From Rhodococcus tibetensis (GTDB lineage: Bacteria > Actinomycetota > Actinomycetes > Mycobacteriales > Mycobacteriaceae): a stretch of 64,000 nucleotides of DNA. This document shows positions 34,908 to 44,546 of this stretch, piece after piece. The notes beneath the pieces are model-generated. The model was given only the letters and a program-made list of their open reading frames with translations. It ran no database searches and was not told the origin of the DNA. How positions within the stretch are numbered: position 1 is the first letter of the stretch; every line of letters starts with the position of its first letter. Made by a program: the position numbers and the translations under genes. The DNA is taken from assembly GCF_024438035.1 (NCBI RefSeq), contig NZ_JANFQF010000001.1, positions 248,001 through 312,000 on the forward strand. Reading direction: 5' to 3'.

Positions 34908-36161
34908 GTGCGCGTACTCGTTATCGGCTCCGGAGCCCGTGAACATGCCCTCCTTCTCGCCCTCGCCCGCGACCCGGGTGTCAGTGCCCTGATGTGCGCG
35001 CCCGGCAACGCCGGGATCGGCAAGATCGCCGAGCAGCATTCCGTCGACATCACTTCCGGGGAGGCAGTCGCCGATCTCGCGAAGAAGCTCGACGCCGACC
35101 TCGTCGTGGTGGGCCCCGAGGTCCCGCTGGTACTGGGTGTTGCGGACGCCGTCCGCGCGGCAGGCATCGCCTGCTTCGGCCCATCGGCCGACGCCGCGCG
35201 CATCGAGGGTTCCAAAGCGTTCGCCAAGGACGTCATGGCCGCCGCCGGTGTGAAGACCGCGCACAGCGAGATCGTCGACTCGCCCGCCAAGCTGGACGAA
35301 GCACTCGACCGCTTCGGGCCCAACTGGGTGGTCAAGGACGACGGCCTCGCAGCAGGCAAAGGAGTCGTGGTCACCACCGATCGGGACGCCGCCCGCGATC
35401 ACGCGGCCGAACTGCTCGAGAACGGTCACCCCGTTCTCCTCGAATCCTTCCTCGACGGTCCCGAGGTGTCGCTGTTCTGCGTCGTCGACGGCGAGACCGT
35501 CGTGCCGCTGCTGCCTGCCCAGGACCACAAGCGCGTCGGCGACGGCGACACCGGACCCAACACCGGCGGCATGGGCGCCTACACGCCGCTGCCGTGGCTG
35601 CCCGAGCAGACTGTGACCCAGATTGTCGACGACGTCGTCAAGCCGGTCGCGGCGGAACTCGTCGCCCGGGGCAGCGCGTTCAGCGGCCTGCTGTACGCGG
35701 GCCTGGCGATCGGCAAAGACGGCCCCGCTGTGGTCGAGTTCAACTGCCGCTTCGGTGACCCCGAGACCCAGGCGGTACTCGCCCTTCTGAAGAGTCCGCT
35801 GGGCGAGCTGCTGAACGCGGCGGCCACCGGAACGCTCGATCAGGTCGCGCCGCTCGAATGGCACGACGGTTCGGCGGTCACCGTCGTGGTCGCCGCCGAG
35901 CACTACCCGGCGACGCCGCGCACCGGAGACGTGATCGGCGGCGCCGACGGGGAGGGCGTTCTCCATGCCGGCACGAAGCTTGTCGACGGCCAGGTGGTGT
36001 CGGCGGGTGGGCGTGTGCTCAGTGTCGTCGGGGTCGGCGCGGACCTCGGCGAAGCGCGTGAGGACGCCTACGCCAGGATTGCCGCGATCAAGTTGCCCGG
36101 CGGTCACTTTCGCAAGGACATCGGATTGGCCGCGGTCGAGGGCCGTATCGCCATTCCCTGA
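34908..36161 (+). CDS. purD: Phosphoribosylamine-glycine ligase (GAR synthetase)
   Basis: The product has 417 residues from GTG 34908; the frame is open further upstream, but the protein family starts at [15 protein letters not shown]. It catalyses step two of purine synthesis, the ATP-dependent joining of glycine to phosphoribosylamine. ATP-grasp features include [23 protein letters not shown] and [12 protein letters not shown]. Length is normal. It is separate from purB and purC, which lie 6 and 14 kb downstream. Confidence 0.97.
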   Translation: MRVLVIGSGAREHALLLALARDPGVSALMCAPGNAGIGKIAEQHSVDITSGEAVADLAKKLDADLVVVGPEVPLVLGVADAVRAAGIACFGPSADAARIEGSKAFAKDVMAAAGVKTAHSEIVDSPAKLDEALDRFGPNWVVKDDGLAAGKGVVVTTDRDAARDHAAELLENGHPVLLESFLDGPEVSLFCVVDGETVVPLLPAQDHKRVGDGDTGPNTGGMGAYTPLPWLPEQTVTQIVDDVVKPVAAELVARGSAFSGLLYAGLAIGKDGPAVVEFNCRFGDPETQAVLALLKSPLGELLNAAATGTLDQVAPLEWHDGSAVTVVVAAEHYPATPRTGDVIGGADGEGVLHAGTKLVDGQVVSAGGRVLSVVGVGADLGEAREDAYARIAAIKLPGGHFRKDIGLAAVEGRIAIP

Positions 36162-36187
36162 GTCTGTTCCTGATTTCGGCACCGAAA

Positions 36188-36222
36188 GACGTGCACCCCT
36201 GAGCAATTCAGGGGTGCACGTC
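36188..36222. terminator. Bidirectional terminator between purD and the dehydrogenase gene
   Basis: Perfect 15-bp arms GACGTGCACCCCTGA and complement with loop GCAAT, between convergent genes. Confidence 0.85.
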
Positions 36223-36234
36223 CTTCGTTGAGTG

Positions 36235-36987
36235 TTATCGCGCCGTCCACCCGCCGTCGATGGTGTACGAGGCGCCGGTGACCATGCCGGCATCCGCCGA
36301 CGCCAGCCATCCGACAAGGGACGCGACCTCGGCCGGTTCCACCAGCCGTTTGATCGCGCTCTCGGTGAGCATCACCTTCTCGATCACGTCGGCCTCGCTG
36401 ACGCCGTGCAGCTGTGCCTGATCGGCGATCTGTTTCTGCACCAACGGTGTCGACACGTAACCCGGGTTGACACAGTTGCTGGTTACGCCGTGGGGGCCAC
36501 CCTCGAGGGCGGTCACCTTGGACATGCCCTCGAGCGCATGTTTGGCCGTCACGTATGCCACCTTGAATGCCGAGGCCCGGAGCCCGTGCACAGAGGAGAC
36601 GTTCACTATCCGCCCGAATCCCTGTGCGTACATGTGCGGTAGCGCGGCACGGATCAGTAGGAACGGCGCCTCGACCATCAGCGTCTGGATGCGCCGGAAG
36701 TCCTCGGGGCGGAATTCCTCGATGGGATTGACGGTCTGGATACCGGCGTTGTTGACGAGGATATCCGTATCCAAGCGCCGATCCGTGAGCTGGTCGGTGT
36801 CGAGAAGGTCGACGTGCCAGGCCGTTCCGTCGATGTCGTCGGCGAGCGTCTTTGCCGCGACATCGTCGAGGTCTGCGACGGTGACCTGTGCTCCACGAGC
36901 GGCCAGGTGTCGCGCGCATGCTGCACCGATCCCGCTCGCACCGCCGGTGACGAGGGCCGTGCGGCCGGAGAGGTCAAGCACGGTCAT
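36235..36987 (-). CDS. bdhA: 3-hydroxybutyrate dehydrogenase (SDR family)
   Basis: This 250-residue short-chain dehydrogenase oxidises D-3-hydroxybutyrate to acetoacetate with NAD. The cofactor motif is TGGASGIG, the structural motif NNAG, and the catalytic Ser and YxxxK lie in VSSVHGLRASAFKVAYVTAK. Family markers are NPGYVSTPLVQKQI, IKRLVEPAEVA and the C-terminal GGWTAR. The start ATG overlaps the stop of the MHS transporter gene (ATGA), so import and oxidation are probably co-expressed. A divergent LysR gene is the likely regulator. Confidence 0.9.
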   Translation of the reverse strand: MTVLDLSGRTALVTGGASGIGAACARHLAARGAQVTVADLDDVAAKTLADDIDGTAWHVDLLDTDQLTDRRLDTDILVNNAGIQTVNPIEEFRPEDFRRIQTLMVEAPFLLIRAALPHMYAQGFGRIVNVSSVHGLRASAFKVAYVTAKHALEGMSKVTALEGGPHGVTSNCVNPGYVSTPLVQKQIADQAQLHGVSEADVIEKVMLTESAIKRLVEPAEVASLVGWLASADAGMVTGASYTIDGGWTAR

Positions 36988-38354
36988 GCTGCCGCTCCTG
37001 CCTTCTCCGCGGCCACATTGCGGGCGTCGGCTGCGTCGATCGATTCGAGCGAGATGCCCTTGGTCTCTCGGGCGACGATCACGGCGACGACGGTGACGAG
37101 GCACGCGATCGCCAGATAGATCGCGATGGGCACCGAGGAGTGGTACTTGTTCAACAGACTCGCCGCAATGATCGGTGCCAGGGAGCCGGCCACGATCGAC
37201 GTCACCTGGTAACCGAGGGAGACGCCTGAGTAGCGCATCCGGGTCGGGAACATCTCTGCCATGATCGCGGGCTGTCCCGCGTACATGAAGGCGTGGAACA
37301 CCAGGCCGATGACGATGGCGCCGAGAATGACGGCGTTGTGGTCGCTGTTCATCATCGGGAAGGCGAAGAAGCCCCAGGTTCCCGCGGTCACCGCACCGAT
37401 CATGTACACCGGGCGCCGGCCGATGCTGTCGGACAACCGGCCCACCAGTGGGATCACCGCGAAGTGCACCGCGTGGGCGATCAGCATCCACCACAAGATC
37501 TGTGCAGTGTCGGTGTGGACCACGACCTTGAGGTAGGTGATCGAGAAGGTGACGACAAGGTAGTACATGACGTTCTCGCCGAATCGAAGTCCCATCGCGG
37601 TGAAGACGCCACGCGGGTAACGCTTGACCACCTCGAAGACGTTGAAGGACGTCTCCTTGATCTTCTCGGCATCCTTCTGGGCCTGGAGGAAGATCGGAGC
37701 GTCGGTCACCTTGGTGCGGATGTAGTAGCCGACCAGGACGATCACGGCGGACAGCCAGAAGGCCACGCGCCAGCCCCAGCTCAAGAAGGCTGCATCCGGC
37801 AGCGTCGTCGTCAGGACGAGCAGTACGACGGTGGCGACCAGGTTGCCGGCCGGAACTCCCGCCTGCGGCCAGGAAGCCCAGAACCCGCGTGATCGGTCGG
37901 GGCTGTGCTCGGCGACGAGCAGTACCGCGCCGCCCCATTCGCCACCGACCGCGAAGCCCTGGACGAAGCGAAGCGTGACGAGCAACGCGGGCGCCCAGTA
38001 GCCGATCTGAGCGAACGTAGGCAGACAGCCCATGAGGAACGTGGCCGTGCCCACGAGGACGAGGCTGAACTGGAGCAGTTGCTTGCGGCCGAACTTGTCA
38101 CCGAAGTGGCCGAAGACGATGCCGCCGAGCGGACGGGCCACGAAACCGACCGCGTACGTGACGAATGCCGCGATGATGGCGTCGAGCTCATTGCCTCCGG
38201 CCGCAAAGAAGACCTTGCTGAATACCAGGGTCGCCGCTGTTCCGTACAGGAAGAATTCATACCACTCGACCACGGTGCCGGCCATCGATGCACCGACCAC
38301 CTTCTTCAGCCCCGAAGGGGTCTCCTCCGCGCGTAGTGTCTCGTCGACGCTCAT
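36984..38354 (-). CDS. MHS-family (metabolite:H+ symporter) MFS transporter
   Basis: The product has 456 residues from ATG 38354 behind AAGGAG. It has twelve membrane helices, with GTVVEWYEFFLYGTAATLVF at the first helix and GHFGDKFGRKQLLQ between helices 2 and 3, both diagnostic of the MHS family of organic-acid importers. RFVQGFAVGGEWGGAVLL is the helix 4-5 motif. Coupling to 3-hydroxybutyrate dehydrogenase suggests import of 3-hydroxybutyrate or a related short acid, which is inference. Confidence 0.92.
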   Translation of the reverse strand: MSVDETLRAEETPSGLKKVVGASMAGTVVEWYEFFLYGTAATLVFSKVFFAAGGNELDAIIAAFVTYAVGFVARPLGGIVFGHFGDKFGRKQLLQFSLVLVGTATFLMGCLPTFAQIGYWAPALLVTLRFVQGFAVGGEWGGAVLLVAEHSPDRSRGFWASWPQAGVPAGNLVATVVLLVLTTTLPDAAFLSWGWRVAFWLSAVIVLVGYYIRTKVTDAPIFLQAQKDAEKIKETSFNVFEVVKRYPRGVFTAMGLRFGENVMYYLVVTFSITYLKVVVHTDTAQILWWMLIAHAVHFAVIPLVGRLSDSIGRRPVYMIGAVTAGTWGFFAFPMMNSDHNAVILGAIVIGLVFHAFMYAGQPAIMAEMFPTRMRYSGVSLGYQVTSIVAGSLAPIIAASLLNKYHSSVPIAIYLAIACLVTVVAVIVARETKGISLESIDAADARNVAAEKAGAAA

Positions 38355-38414
38355 CTGCCGCTCCTTGCTGCCCTGTGACTGGGGACACATCGGGTGTTGT
38401 CTGCCGAGTATTGA

Positions 38415-38470
38415 TGCATATTTGTGCGCACACAATGCCCCATGATGCAGTCGCGGTGTGCAAATATGCA
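38415..38470. promoter_or_regulatory. Long-spaced inverted repeat in the LysR/MHS divergent promoter
   Basis: TGCATATTTG (38415-38424) and CAAATATGCA (38461-38470) are exact complements 36 bases apart, adjacent to the LysR start. AT-rich half sites flanking a divergent promoter fit a LysR tetramer operator controlling both directions. Confidence 0.6.
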
Positions 38471-38473
38471 GAC

Positions 38474-39382
38474 ATGACTTCAGGGACGGCTCTGCCCAGC
38501 GCAGATGACCTGCTGGTACTGCTTGCAGTGGGACGCACGGGTCGCTTCAATACCGCTGCCGACGACCTCGGTGTCAACCACACCACCATTTCCCGGCGCA
38601 TCGCGAATCTCGAGAAGACCCTCGGTGGTCGAGTCCTCGTCAAGGCCGCGGGCGGATGGGAACTCACCGAACTGGGACAGCAGGCCCTCACGGCGGCCGA
38701 ACGGGTGGAAGCGGCCGTGCACGGTCTCGTCGCCGAACCCGGTGGCGGCGAGGGTCTGAAGGGCGTCGTGCGCGTCTCGGCCACCGACGGGTTCAGCGCG
38801 TACATCGCAGCACCCGCTGGCGCGTTGATCCGCCGACAGCACCCCGAGGTGTCCGTCGAGATCGTCGCCGTCACCCGCCGGGCCTCACAGCATCGTTCGG
38901 GTCTCGACATCGAGGTCGTCGTGGGCAAACCGCAGGTGCACCGCGCCGAGGCGGTGTGGCTGGCCGACTACGCCCTCGGTCTGTACGCGTCGCAGTCGTA
39001 TCTCGCACGGCAGCGCCTTCCCCGGACCGTCGCGGAACTCGCCGACCATTCCCTGGTGTACTTCATCGACTCGATGCTGCAGGTCGACGAACTGGACCTC
39101 GCGCGCCGGCTCACCGTGTCGATGCGGGAATCGGTGACCTCGACCAACGTGTTCGTCCATGTTGAGGCCACCCGCGCCGCCGCGGGGATCGGGCTGCTGC
39201 CGTGCTTCATGGCCGACCGGCACGACGACCTCGTGCGGGTCCTGCCCGGACAGGTGGAGGCGACGCTCGCGTACTGGCTCGTCGCGCGTCCCGAGTCGCT
39301 TCGCAGACCCGAGGTCGCTGCAGTCGTGGCTGCCGTCCGCGAGACGGTGGAGTCCCACCGGGACGCGTTGGCCGGGCGATGA
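38474..39382 (+). CDS. LysR-type transcriptional regulator
   Basis: The product has 302 residues from ATG 38474. The N-terminal helix-turn-helix is DDLLVLLAVGRTGRFNTAAD and HTTISRRIANLEKTLGGRV; the rest is the periplasmic-binding-like effector domain. It is divergent from the MHS transporter/dehydrogenase unit and separated by the inverted repeat, so it probably controls that unit and itself. Confidence 0.93.
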   Translation: MTSGTALPSADDLLVLLAVGRTGRFNTAADDLGVNHTTISRRIANLEKTLGGRVLVKAAGGWELTELGQQALTAAERVEAAVHGLVAEPGGGEGLKGVVRVSATDGFSAYIAAPAGALIRRQHPEVSVEIVAVTRRASQHRSGLDIEVVVGKPQVHRAEAVWLADYALGLYASQSYLARQRLPRTVAELADHSLVYFIDSMLQVDELDLARRLTVSMRESVTSTNVFVHVEATRAAAGIGLLPCFMADRHDDLVRVLPGQVEATLAYWLVARPESLRRPEVAAVVAAVRETVESHRDALAGR

Positions 39383-39405
39383 CGGTGTCACGCTAGCGTC
39401 AGGGT

Positions 39406-40572
39406 GTGCGCTCCGAATCCCAGCGATCCGACATTCAGACCTTTCACGTGATGGACGTGTGGAAGGCCGCCGCCGAGCGCGAACGCACCCACGGGGACGT
39501 GCTGACGCTCGCAGCGGGTCAGCCGTCCACGCCCGCGCCGAAGCCCGTGCTGAGCGCCACCCGGCAGGTCCTCGACGGACACCTGCTCGGCTACACCGAA
39601 ACGTTCGGGATTCTGGGGCTCCGCGATGCGATCGCCGAGTACCACTCCACCAAATCCGGTATCGAGGTCGACGCCGAGGACGTGGTGGTGACCACCGGTT
39701 CGTCCGGAGCATTCACGTTGTTGTTCCTGGCCGCGTTCGACGCTGGCGACACCGTGGTCGTCGCTCGCCCCGGCTACCCGGCGTACCGGAATACCCTCGC
39801 CGCCCTCGGTTGCGACGTCGTCGAACTCGATTGCGGTGCCGATACCCGATTCCAGCCGACGGTCGCGATGCTCGAGGCGCTCCCCGAACCCCCTGCCGGT
39901 CTGATCGTCGCGAGTCCCGCCAACCCCACCGGAACCGTGATCGACCCGGACGAACTGGCCGCTCTCGCCCGGTGGTGCGACGACCGCGGCACCCTCCTGA
40001 TCTCCGACGAGATCTATCACGGGATCGGATACGGCGGGCAGACGATGACAAGCGCATGGGAGACGTCGCGGGAATCCGTCGTCGTCGGGTCGGTGTCCAA
40101 GTACTTCTCGATGACGGGTTGGCGGCTGGGGTGGATGCTGGTGCCCGCCGGGTTGCGGGGAGCGTTGCAGCGCCTGGCGTCGAACATGACGGTGTGCCCG
40201 CCGGCCATCTCGCAGTACGCGGCCATCGCGGCGTTCACACCGGAGTCGCGGGCCGAACTCGACTCCCACGTCCAGCGCTACGCCGTGAACCGCGAACTGC
40301 TTCTCACGGGACTACCGGAACTGGGCATCACCGATCTCGCCCCCGCGGACGGCGCGTTCTACGTGTACGCCGACATCGGGCATCTCCTCGGCGGGTCCCA
40401 TGGCGAAACGTCGACACTGTGGTGCTCGCGATTGCTGCAGGACACCGGGCTGGCGCTGGCACCCGGCATCGACTTCGACACCGTCCACGGGGACTGGACC
40501 ATTCGGCTCTCGTTCGCCGGGTCCACTGCCGAGGTGCGCGAAGCACTGATCCGGCTGCGTCGATGGCTCTAG
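39406..40572 (+). CDS. Class I/II pyridoxal-phosphate aminotransferase
   Basis: The product has 388 residues from GTG 39406. Type I fold markers are TTGSSGAFTLLFLAAFD, ASPANPTGTVID, SDEIYHGIGYGG and the Schiff-base Lys in SVSKYFSMTGWRLGW. The AspC-like outline fits an aspartate/aromatic or alanine aminotransferase; specificity cannot be settled. It lies 23 bases after the LysR gene. Confidence 0.9.
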   Translation: MRSESQRSDIQTFHVMDVWKAAAERERTHGDVLTLAAGQPSTPAPKPVLSATRQVLDGHLLGYTETFGILGLRDAIAEYHSTKSGIEVDAEDVVVTTGSSGAFTLLFLAAFDAGDTVVVARPGYPAYRNTLAALGCDVVELDCGADTRFQPTVAMLEALPEPPAGLIVASPANPTGTVIDPDELAALARWCDDRGTLLISDEIYHGIGYGGQTMTSAWETSRESVVVGSVSKYFSMTGWRLGWMLVPAGLRGALQRLASNMTVCPPAISQYAAIAAFTPESRAELDSHVQRYAVNRELLLTGLPELGITDLAPADGAFYVYADIGHLLGGSHGETSTLWCSRLLQDTGLALAPGIDFDTVHGDWTIRLSFAGSTAEVREALIRLRRWL

Positions 40573-40645
40573 CGATCGACCGAAGTCGGCCTACACTATG
40601 ACCAGGATTACAGTGTTGCGGCGCACGCGGGCAAGAGGCGAAACC

Positions 40646-41071
40646 ATGAGCGAAATCAGCAACCCAGACCCCTCCACTCCTGGTGGACTCCGCATAGGAA
40701 CCCTGGAGCGGGAGCAGGCCGCAACGGCACTCGCCGCACACTTCGCGGCCGGACGCCTCGACACCGACGAGTTCGATGCGCGAGTCCGTCAGGCGTATCT
40801 CGCCAAGACTGCGGCTGACCTCGCACCACTGTTCGCGGACCTTCCGGGCGAACAGCGCTTCGGCACCGAACCAGAACCCGAACCCGAGCCGATCCGTCGG
40901 AATCCGGGACGGGAGGCCGCAGCCCTGCGAACGCTGCTGTTCGTGATGGCCGTACTTGCCGCGGTCCTGTGGGTCGCCGTCGTCCGCGTCCCGCCCCTCG
41001 TCTTCCTTCCCATCATCTGGCTCGTCCTCGCACGGCATCATCTCGGTCGCCGTTCGTGTCGAGCCTGGTGA
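40646..41071 (+). CDS. DUF1707-domain small membrane protein
   Basis: The product has 141 residues from ATG 40646 (GAGGCG upstream). The DUF1707 module is LRIGTLEREQAATALAAHFA with GRLDTDEFDARVRQAY, then a Glu/Pro linker (EPEPEPEP) and two C-terminal membrane helices. Such modules are common in actinobacterial membrane proteins of unknown role. A basic C-terminus suggests cytoplasmic ends. Confidence 0.85.
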   Translation: MSEISNPDPSTPGGLRIGTLEREQAATALAAHFAAGRLDTDEFDARVRQAYLAKTAADLAPLFADLPGEQRFGTEPEPEPEPIRRNPGREAAALRTLLFVMAVLAAVLWVAVVRVPPLVFLPIIWLVLARHHLGRRSCRAW

Positions 41072-41148
41072 CTTCGTCACAGCGCGGACTTCCCAGTCTG
41101 TAGTCCAATCTGCCCTGGTGCGGCACCCCCGGCTGGCAGGATGAATTG

Positions 41149-41778
41149 GTGTCGACAGCGGCAACTCCCAAGGGCGAACGGCGCCGACAGGCGCTGGTCG
41201 AGGCTGCCGCCGACCTACTCCTCGAGGGCGGCTTCGAGGCGGTGCGGCATCGGTCGGTGGCCGCGCGCGCGAACCTTCCGCTGGCATCCACCACCTACTA
41301 TTTCGCGTCGCTCGAAGACCTGATCGCGAAAGCCGTCGAATGCAACGGTGAACGCGACCTCAACGTCATGCGGGCGCGAGTCGACGACGTCACCCACCGT
41401 CGTCGCGGTCGCGAGTCCACCGTCGACCTGCTCGTGGAACTACTCGTCGGGCCCGTTCTGATCAGCGACTGCAGTCGCGAACGCTTGATCTGCCGATACG
41501 AGCGGCTCACCGCGTGCGCGCGGCGACCCGAACTACGCGAGGTTCAGCTCCGCTTGCGCGCACAGCTCGACGACATCCTCACCGAGGCGCTGCGCCGTTC
41601 CGACCGCGACGTACGGCAAGGACAATTGCGTCGTCTGGTCGCCACCGTGGACGGCGCCGTGGTGACGGCCCTCGGCGAGCACGACCCCGACCTTCGTGGG
41701 CTGGCCCGCGCAATGCTGCTCGACGTCGTCGACCTCGTCGCGCCGGCGCTGGACCGGCCGGACCACGTTCACCTCTAG
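41149..41778 (+). CDS. TetR-family transcriptional regulator
   Basis: The product has 209 residues from GTG 41149. The DNA-binding part runs from RRQALVEAAADLLLEGGFEA to HRSVAARANLPLASTTYYF, a standard TetR helix-turn-helix. The C-terminal ligand domain is poorly conserved. It lies 22 bases before purB, but a role in purine control is not implied. Confidence 0.92.
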   Translation: MSTAATPKGERRRQALVEAAADLLLEGGFEAVRHRSVAARANLPLASTTYYFASLEDLIAKAVECNGERDLNVMRARVDDVTHRRRGRESTVDLLVELLVGPVLISDCSRERLICRYERLTACARRPELREVQLRLRAQLDDILTEALRRSDRDVRQGQLRRLVATVDGAVVTALGEHDPDLRGLARAMLLDVVDLVAPALDRPDHVHL

Positions 41779-41800
41779 CGTCGCCGTAAACTGAAGTCTC

Positions 41801-43222
41801 GTGACCCGCATCCCGAACGTCCTCGCCAACCGTTACGCCAGCCCCGAACTCGTCGAGTTGTGGTCGCCCGAGCACAAGATCGTGCTCGAACGCCAGCTGT
41901 GGCTCGCCGTGCTGCGTGCCCAGGCGGAACTCGGGATCGACGTGCCGGCCGAGGCTCTCGCCGATTACGAGCGGGTCATCGACCAGGTAGACCTCGACTC
42001 CATCGCCGCCCGCGAACGGGTCACCCGGCACGACGTGAAGGCCCGCATCGAGGAGTTCAACGCCCTCGCCGGTCACGAGCAGGTGCACAAGGGCCTCACC
42101 AGCCGCGATCTCACCGAAAACGTAGAACAGCTGCAGATCCTGCGGTCGCTCGAGCACGTGTACGCGCACGGCGTCGCGGTTGCCGCACGGCTGTCCGAGC
42201 GTGCCGCCGAGTACAGCGGCATCGTCATGGCCGGCCGATCCCACAACGTTGCGGCGCAGGCCACGACCCTCGGCAAGCGCTTCGCGTCCGCCGCCGACGA
42301 ACTGCTCGTCGCGCTCACCCGGCTGCGCGAACTGATCGACCGTTACCCGCTGCGCGGTATCAAGGGTCCGATGGGAACCGCGCAGGACATGCTCGACCTT
42401 CTCGACGGCGACGCCGACAAACTCGACACCCTCGAGCGGAAGGTCGCCCAGCACCTCGGGTTCTCCCACGTGTTCACCAGCGTCGGACAGGTGTACCCGC
42501 GCTCGCTCGACCACGACGTGCTGTCCACGCTCGTTCAGGTCGCCGCCGGACCGTCGTCCTTTGCTCACACCATCCGACTGATGGCCGGCCACGAACTGGT
42601 CACCGAGGGCTTCCAACCCGGCCAGGTCGGGTCGTCCGCGATGCCCCACAAGATGAACACCCGCTCCTGCGAACGTGTCAACGGACTGCAGGTCGTTCTC
42701 CGCGGCTACGCGTCGATGGCCGCAGAACTCGCAGGTGCGCAGTGGAACGAAGGTGACGTGTTCTGCTCCGTAGTGCGCCGGGTCGCCCTGCCGGACGCGT
42801 TCTTCGCGATCGACGGGTTGATCGAAACGTTCCTCACGGTGCTCGCCGAGTTCGGTGCCTACCCGGCCGTCATCGAAAAAGAACTCACCCGCTACCTGCC
42901 GTTCCTCGCCACCACGAAGGTCCTCATGGCCCTCGTGCGGGCCGGTGTCGGGCGCGAAACAGCACATGAGGTCATCAAGGAACACGCCGTCGCCGTCGCG
43001 CTGGCCATGCGCGAGCAGGGCAAGGAACCTGACCTCCTCGACCGGCTCGCCGCCGACGACCGGCTACCCCTCGACCGGGCAGCCCTCGACGAGGCGCTCG
43101 CCGACAAGAAGGCGTTCATCGGTGCGGCCGAACCTCAGGTTGCCGCAGTCGTCACCGAGGTACAGAAGCTCGTCGACTCACACCCCGAAGCGGCTGCCTA
43201 CCAGCCGTCCCCAATTCTGTAG
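41801..43222 (+). CDS. purB: Adenylosuccinate lyase
   Basis: This 473-residue fumarase/aspartase-superfamily enzyme cleaves SAICAR and adenylosuccinate in purine synthesis. The signature loop is VGSSAMPHKMNTRSCERVNG, with VHKGLTSRDLTENVEQLQI and AGRSHNVAAQATTLG holding catalytic residues. Length and start (GTG 41801) are normal. Confidence 0.97.
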   Translation: MTRIPNVLANRYASPELVELWSPEHKIVLERQLWLAVLRAQAELGIDVPAEALADYERVIDQVDLDSIAARERVTRHDVKARIEEFNALAGHEQVHKGLTSRDLTENVEQLQILRSLEHVYAHGVAVAARLSERAAEYSGIVMAGRSHNVAAQATTLGKRFASAADELLVALTRLRELIDRYPLRGIKGPMGTAQDMLDLLDGDADKLDTLERKVAQHLGFSHVFTSVGQVYPRSLDHDVLSTLVQVAAGPSSFAHTIRLMAGHELVTEGFQPGQVGSSAMPHKMNTRSCERVNGLQVVLRGYASMAAELAGAQWNEGDVFCSVVRRVALPDAFFAIDGLIETFLTVLAEFGAYPAVIEKELTRYLPFLATTKVLMALVRAGVGRETAHEVIKEHAVAVALAMREQGKEPDLLDRLAADDRLPLDRAALDEALADKKAFIGAAEPQVAAVVTEVQKLVDSHPEAAAYQPSPIL

Positions 43223-43237
43223 GCGGCTTCGCCGCCC

Positions 43238-43277
43238 GTGCGTGGTTAACGAGTGCAGGCACTCGTCAACCACGCAC
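43238..43277 (+). terminator. Long hairpin after purB
   Basis: Arms GTGCGTGGTTAACGAGTGC and GCACTCGTCAACCACGCAC pair over 19 positions with one A/C mismatch and a minimal AG loop. Confidence 0.75.
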
Positions 43278-43298
43278 AAGCACCGGAGGTGCCTACCC

Positions 43299-43712
43299 GT
43301 GAACTGTACTTTCTGCGAAATCGTCGCCGGTCACGCCGAAGCCAGCGTCGTGTACGACAGCGACGACGTAATGGCCTTCATGGACATCCGGCCGTGGACT
43401 CCCGGACACCTGCTGGTGGTCCCCAAGCGGCATGCGACCGGTCTGTCCGACCTCGACCCCGTCGACGGCGCCGCAGTGTTCACCGCAGGACAGCGCATCG
43501 CGACCACGTTGCGGCACGGGCCGTTACGAGCCCATGGAGTCAACCTCTTCCTCGCCGACGGAATCGCGGCGGGCCAGGAAGTTTTCCATGTTCACCTGCA
43601 CGTCGTCCCTCGCACGAACGGTGACGGATTCGGGCTGCGCGGAATGCCGACCTCACCCAGCCGGAATGCACTGGAACAGACTGCCGGGGTCATCCGTTCG
43701 GCGCTTACCTGA
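43299..43712 (+). CDS. HIT-family hydrolase (second copy)
   Basis: The product has 137 residues from GTG 43299 behind GGAGG. The N-terminus NCTFCEIVAGHAEASVVYD has the CxxC-like start of zinc-bearing HIT proteins, and the catalytic triad is HVHLHVVPR. PWTPGHLLVVPKRH is typical. It converges on the NRDE gene with one base between the stops. The HIT protein at 30841 is only distantly similar. Confidence 0.92.
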   Translation: MNCTFCEIVAGHAEASVVYDSDDVMAFMDIRPWTPGHLLVVPKRHATGLSDLDPVDGAAVFTAGQRIATTLRHGPLRAHGVNLFLADGIAAGQEVFHVHLHVVPRTNGDGFGLRGMPTSPSRNALEQTAGVIRSALT

Positions 43713-43713
43713 C

Positions 43714-44475
43714 CTACGTGGAGTCGAAGCGGACTTCGCGGGTGACACCGTTCGGGTCGAAGCGACGTTCGGTGATGTCATAGGTGCCGTCCGAGTGGAC
43801 CCGGAGGACGGTCGATGCCCGGGTGCCGTACTCGCCGTGATGGATGAAACGCGATGACAGTGCCCGTTCGAGGTCCGGCGCGACCCCGGTGTCGGGCAAT
43901 GAGTCCCACGGTGCCGGCTCGCTGTCGGCGAGGACGGTGAAATACGTTTCGAGGTCGGTGTCCGGCTTGCCGTCGTCAGCGGCGAGGGCGGCGCCGAACG
44001 CGCGTGTGCCTCCGCTGACCTTCGGCCATGGGGTGTCGAGTTCGGCGTTGGACAACCCGTGGATGCCGGGTTCGACACGTTCGCGGTGGCCGTGCGGCCG
44101 ATTGGTGGACCACCATAATTCCTCCCGGTCGGCGACGAGCAGGTTAAAGCTGCCGTACGCACTGCCCGTTGTGGCAACGCTGTCTGCACGAGTGGCCGCC
44201 GAGTCCTCGGAGACGAGGAAATCCGCGGGCAGCCGTCCGCGGGACAACGCCCCGGCGGCAGGGGAACCATCGCGGACGTTGGTCACCGCCGCGAACCGCA
44301 GGCTGTCGCTGACCCCCATCCAGGTGCCGCCCGCGAGGAGGTCGCGGCCTGCGACGAAGCCCTCGTCCCAGCGATGCAGCGGCTCGGTGGGGCGGGCGTA
44401 GAACTCGTCGCGGTTGGCTGCCACGACCAGCGGGAGGTCGGGGTGGGTATGCCACGCGAACAGGACCAGACACAT
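43714..44475 (-). CDS. NRDE (TANGO2-like) family protein
   Basis: This 253-residue protein opens MCLVLFAWHTHPDLPLVVAA and carries the defining NRDEFYARPT box, followed by GRDLLAGGTWMGVS and FNLLVADREELWWSTN. The N-terminal Cys-2 suggests an Ntn-hydrolase-like fold. Bacterial members have no settled function; the eukaryotic TANGO2 is linked to heme trafficking. Confidence 0.9.
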   Translation of the reverse strand: MCLVLFAWHTHPDLPLVVAANRDEFYARPTEPLHRWDEGFVAGRDLLAGGTWMGVSDSLRFAAVTNVRDGSPAAGALSRGRLPADFLVSEDSAATRADSVATTGSAYGSFNLLVADREELWWSTNRPHGHRERVEPGIHGLSNAELDTPWPKVSGGTRAFGAALAADDGKPDTDLETYFTVLADSEPAPWDSLPDTGVAPDLERALSSRFIHHGEYGTRASTVLRVHSDGTYDITERRFDPNGVTREVRFDST

Positions 44476-44546
44476 GCCCCTGACAGTAGTGCGCGCTGAG
44501 CCGGTGCCGAAGTCGATGGTGTGGGTCGCATCACCTCAGCGCGGAC

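Noticed and set aside
36235-37938. A 567-residue reading frame that would extend the 3-hydroxybutyrate dehydrogenase upstream
   Set aside because: The extension is an out-of-frame shadow of the MHS transporter; the SDR starts at ATG 36987 with an ATGA overlap.
41579-42985. A 468-residue minus-strand frame opposite the TetR gene and purB
   Set aside because: Antisense shadow; no ribosome binding site and no domain.
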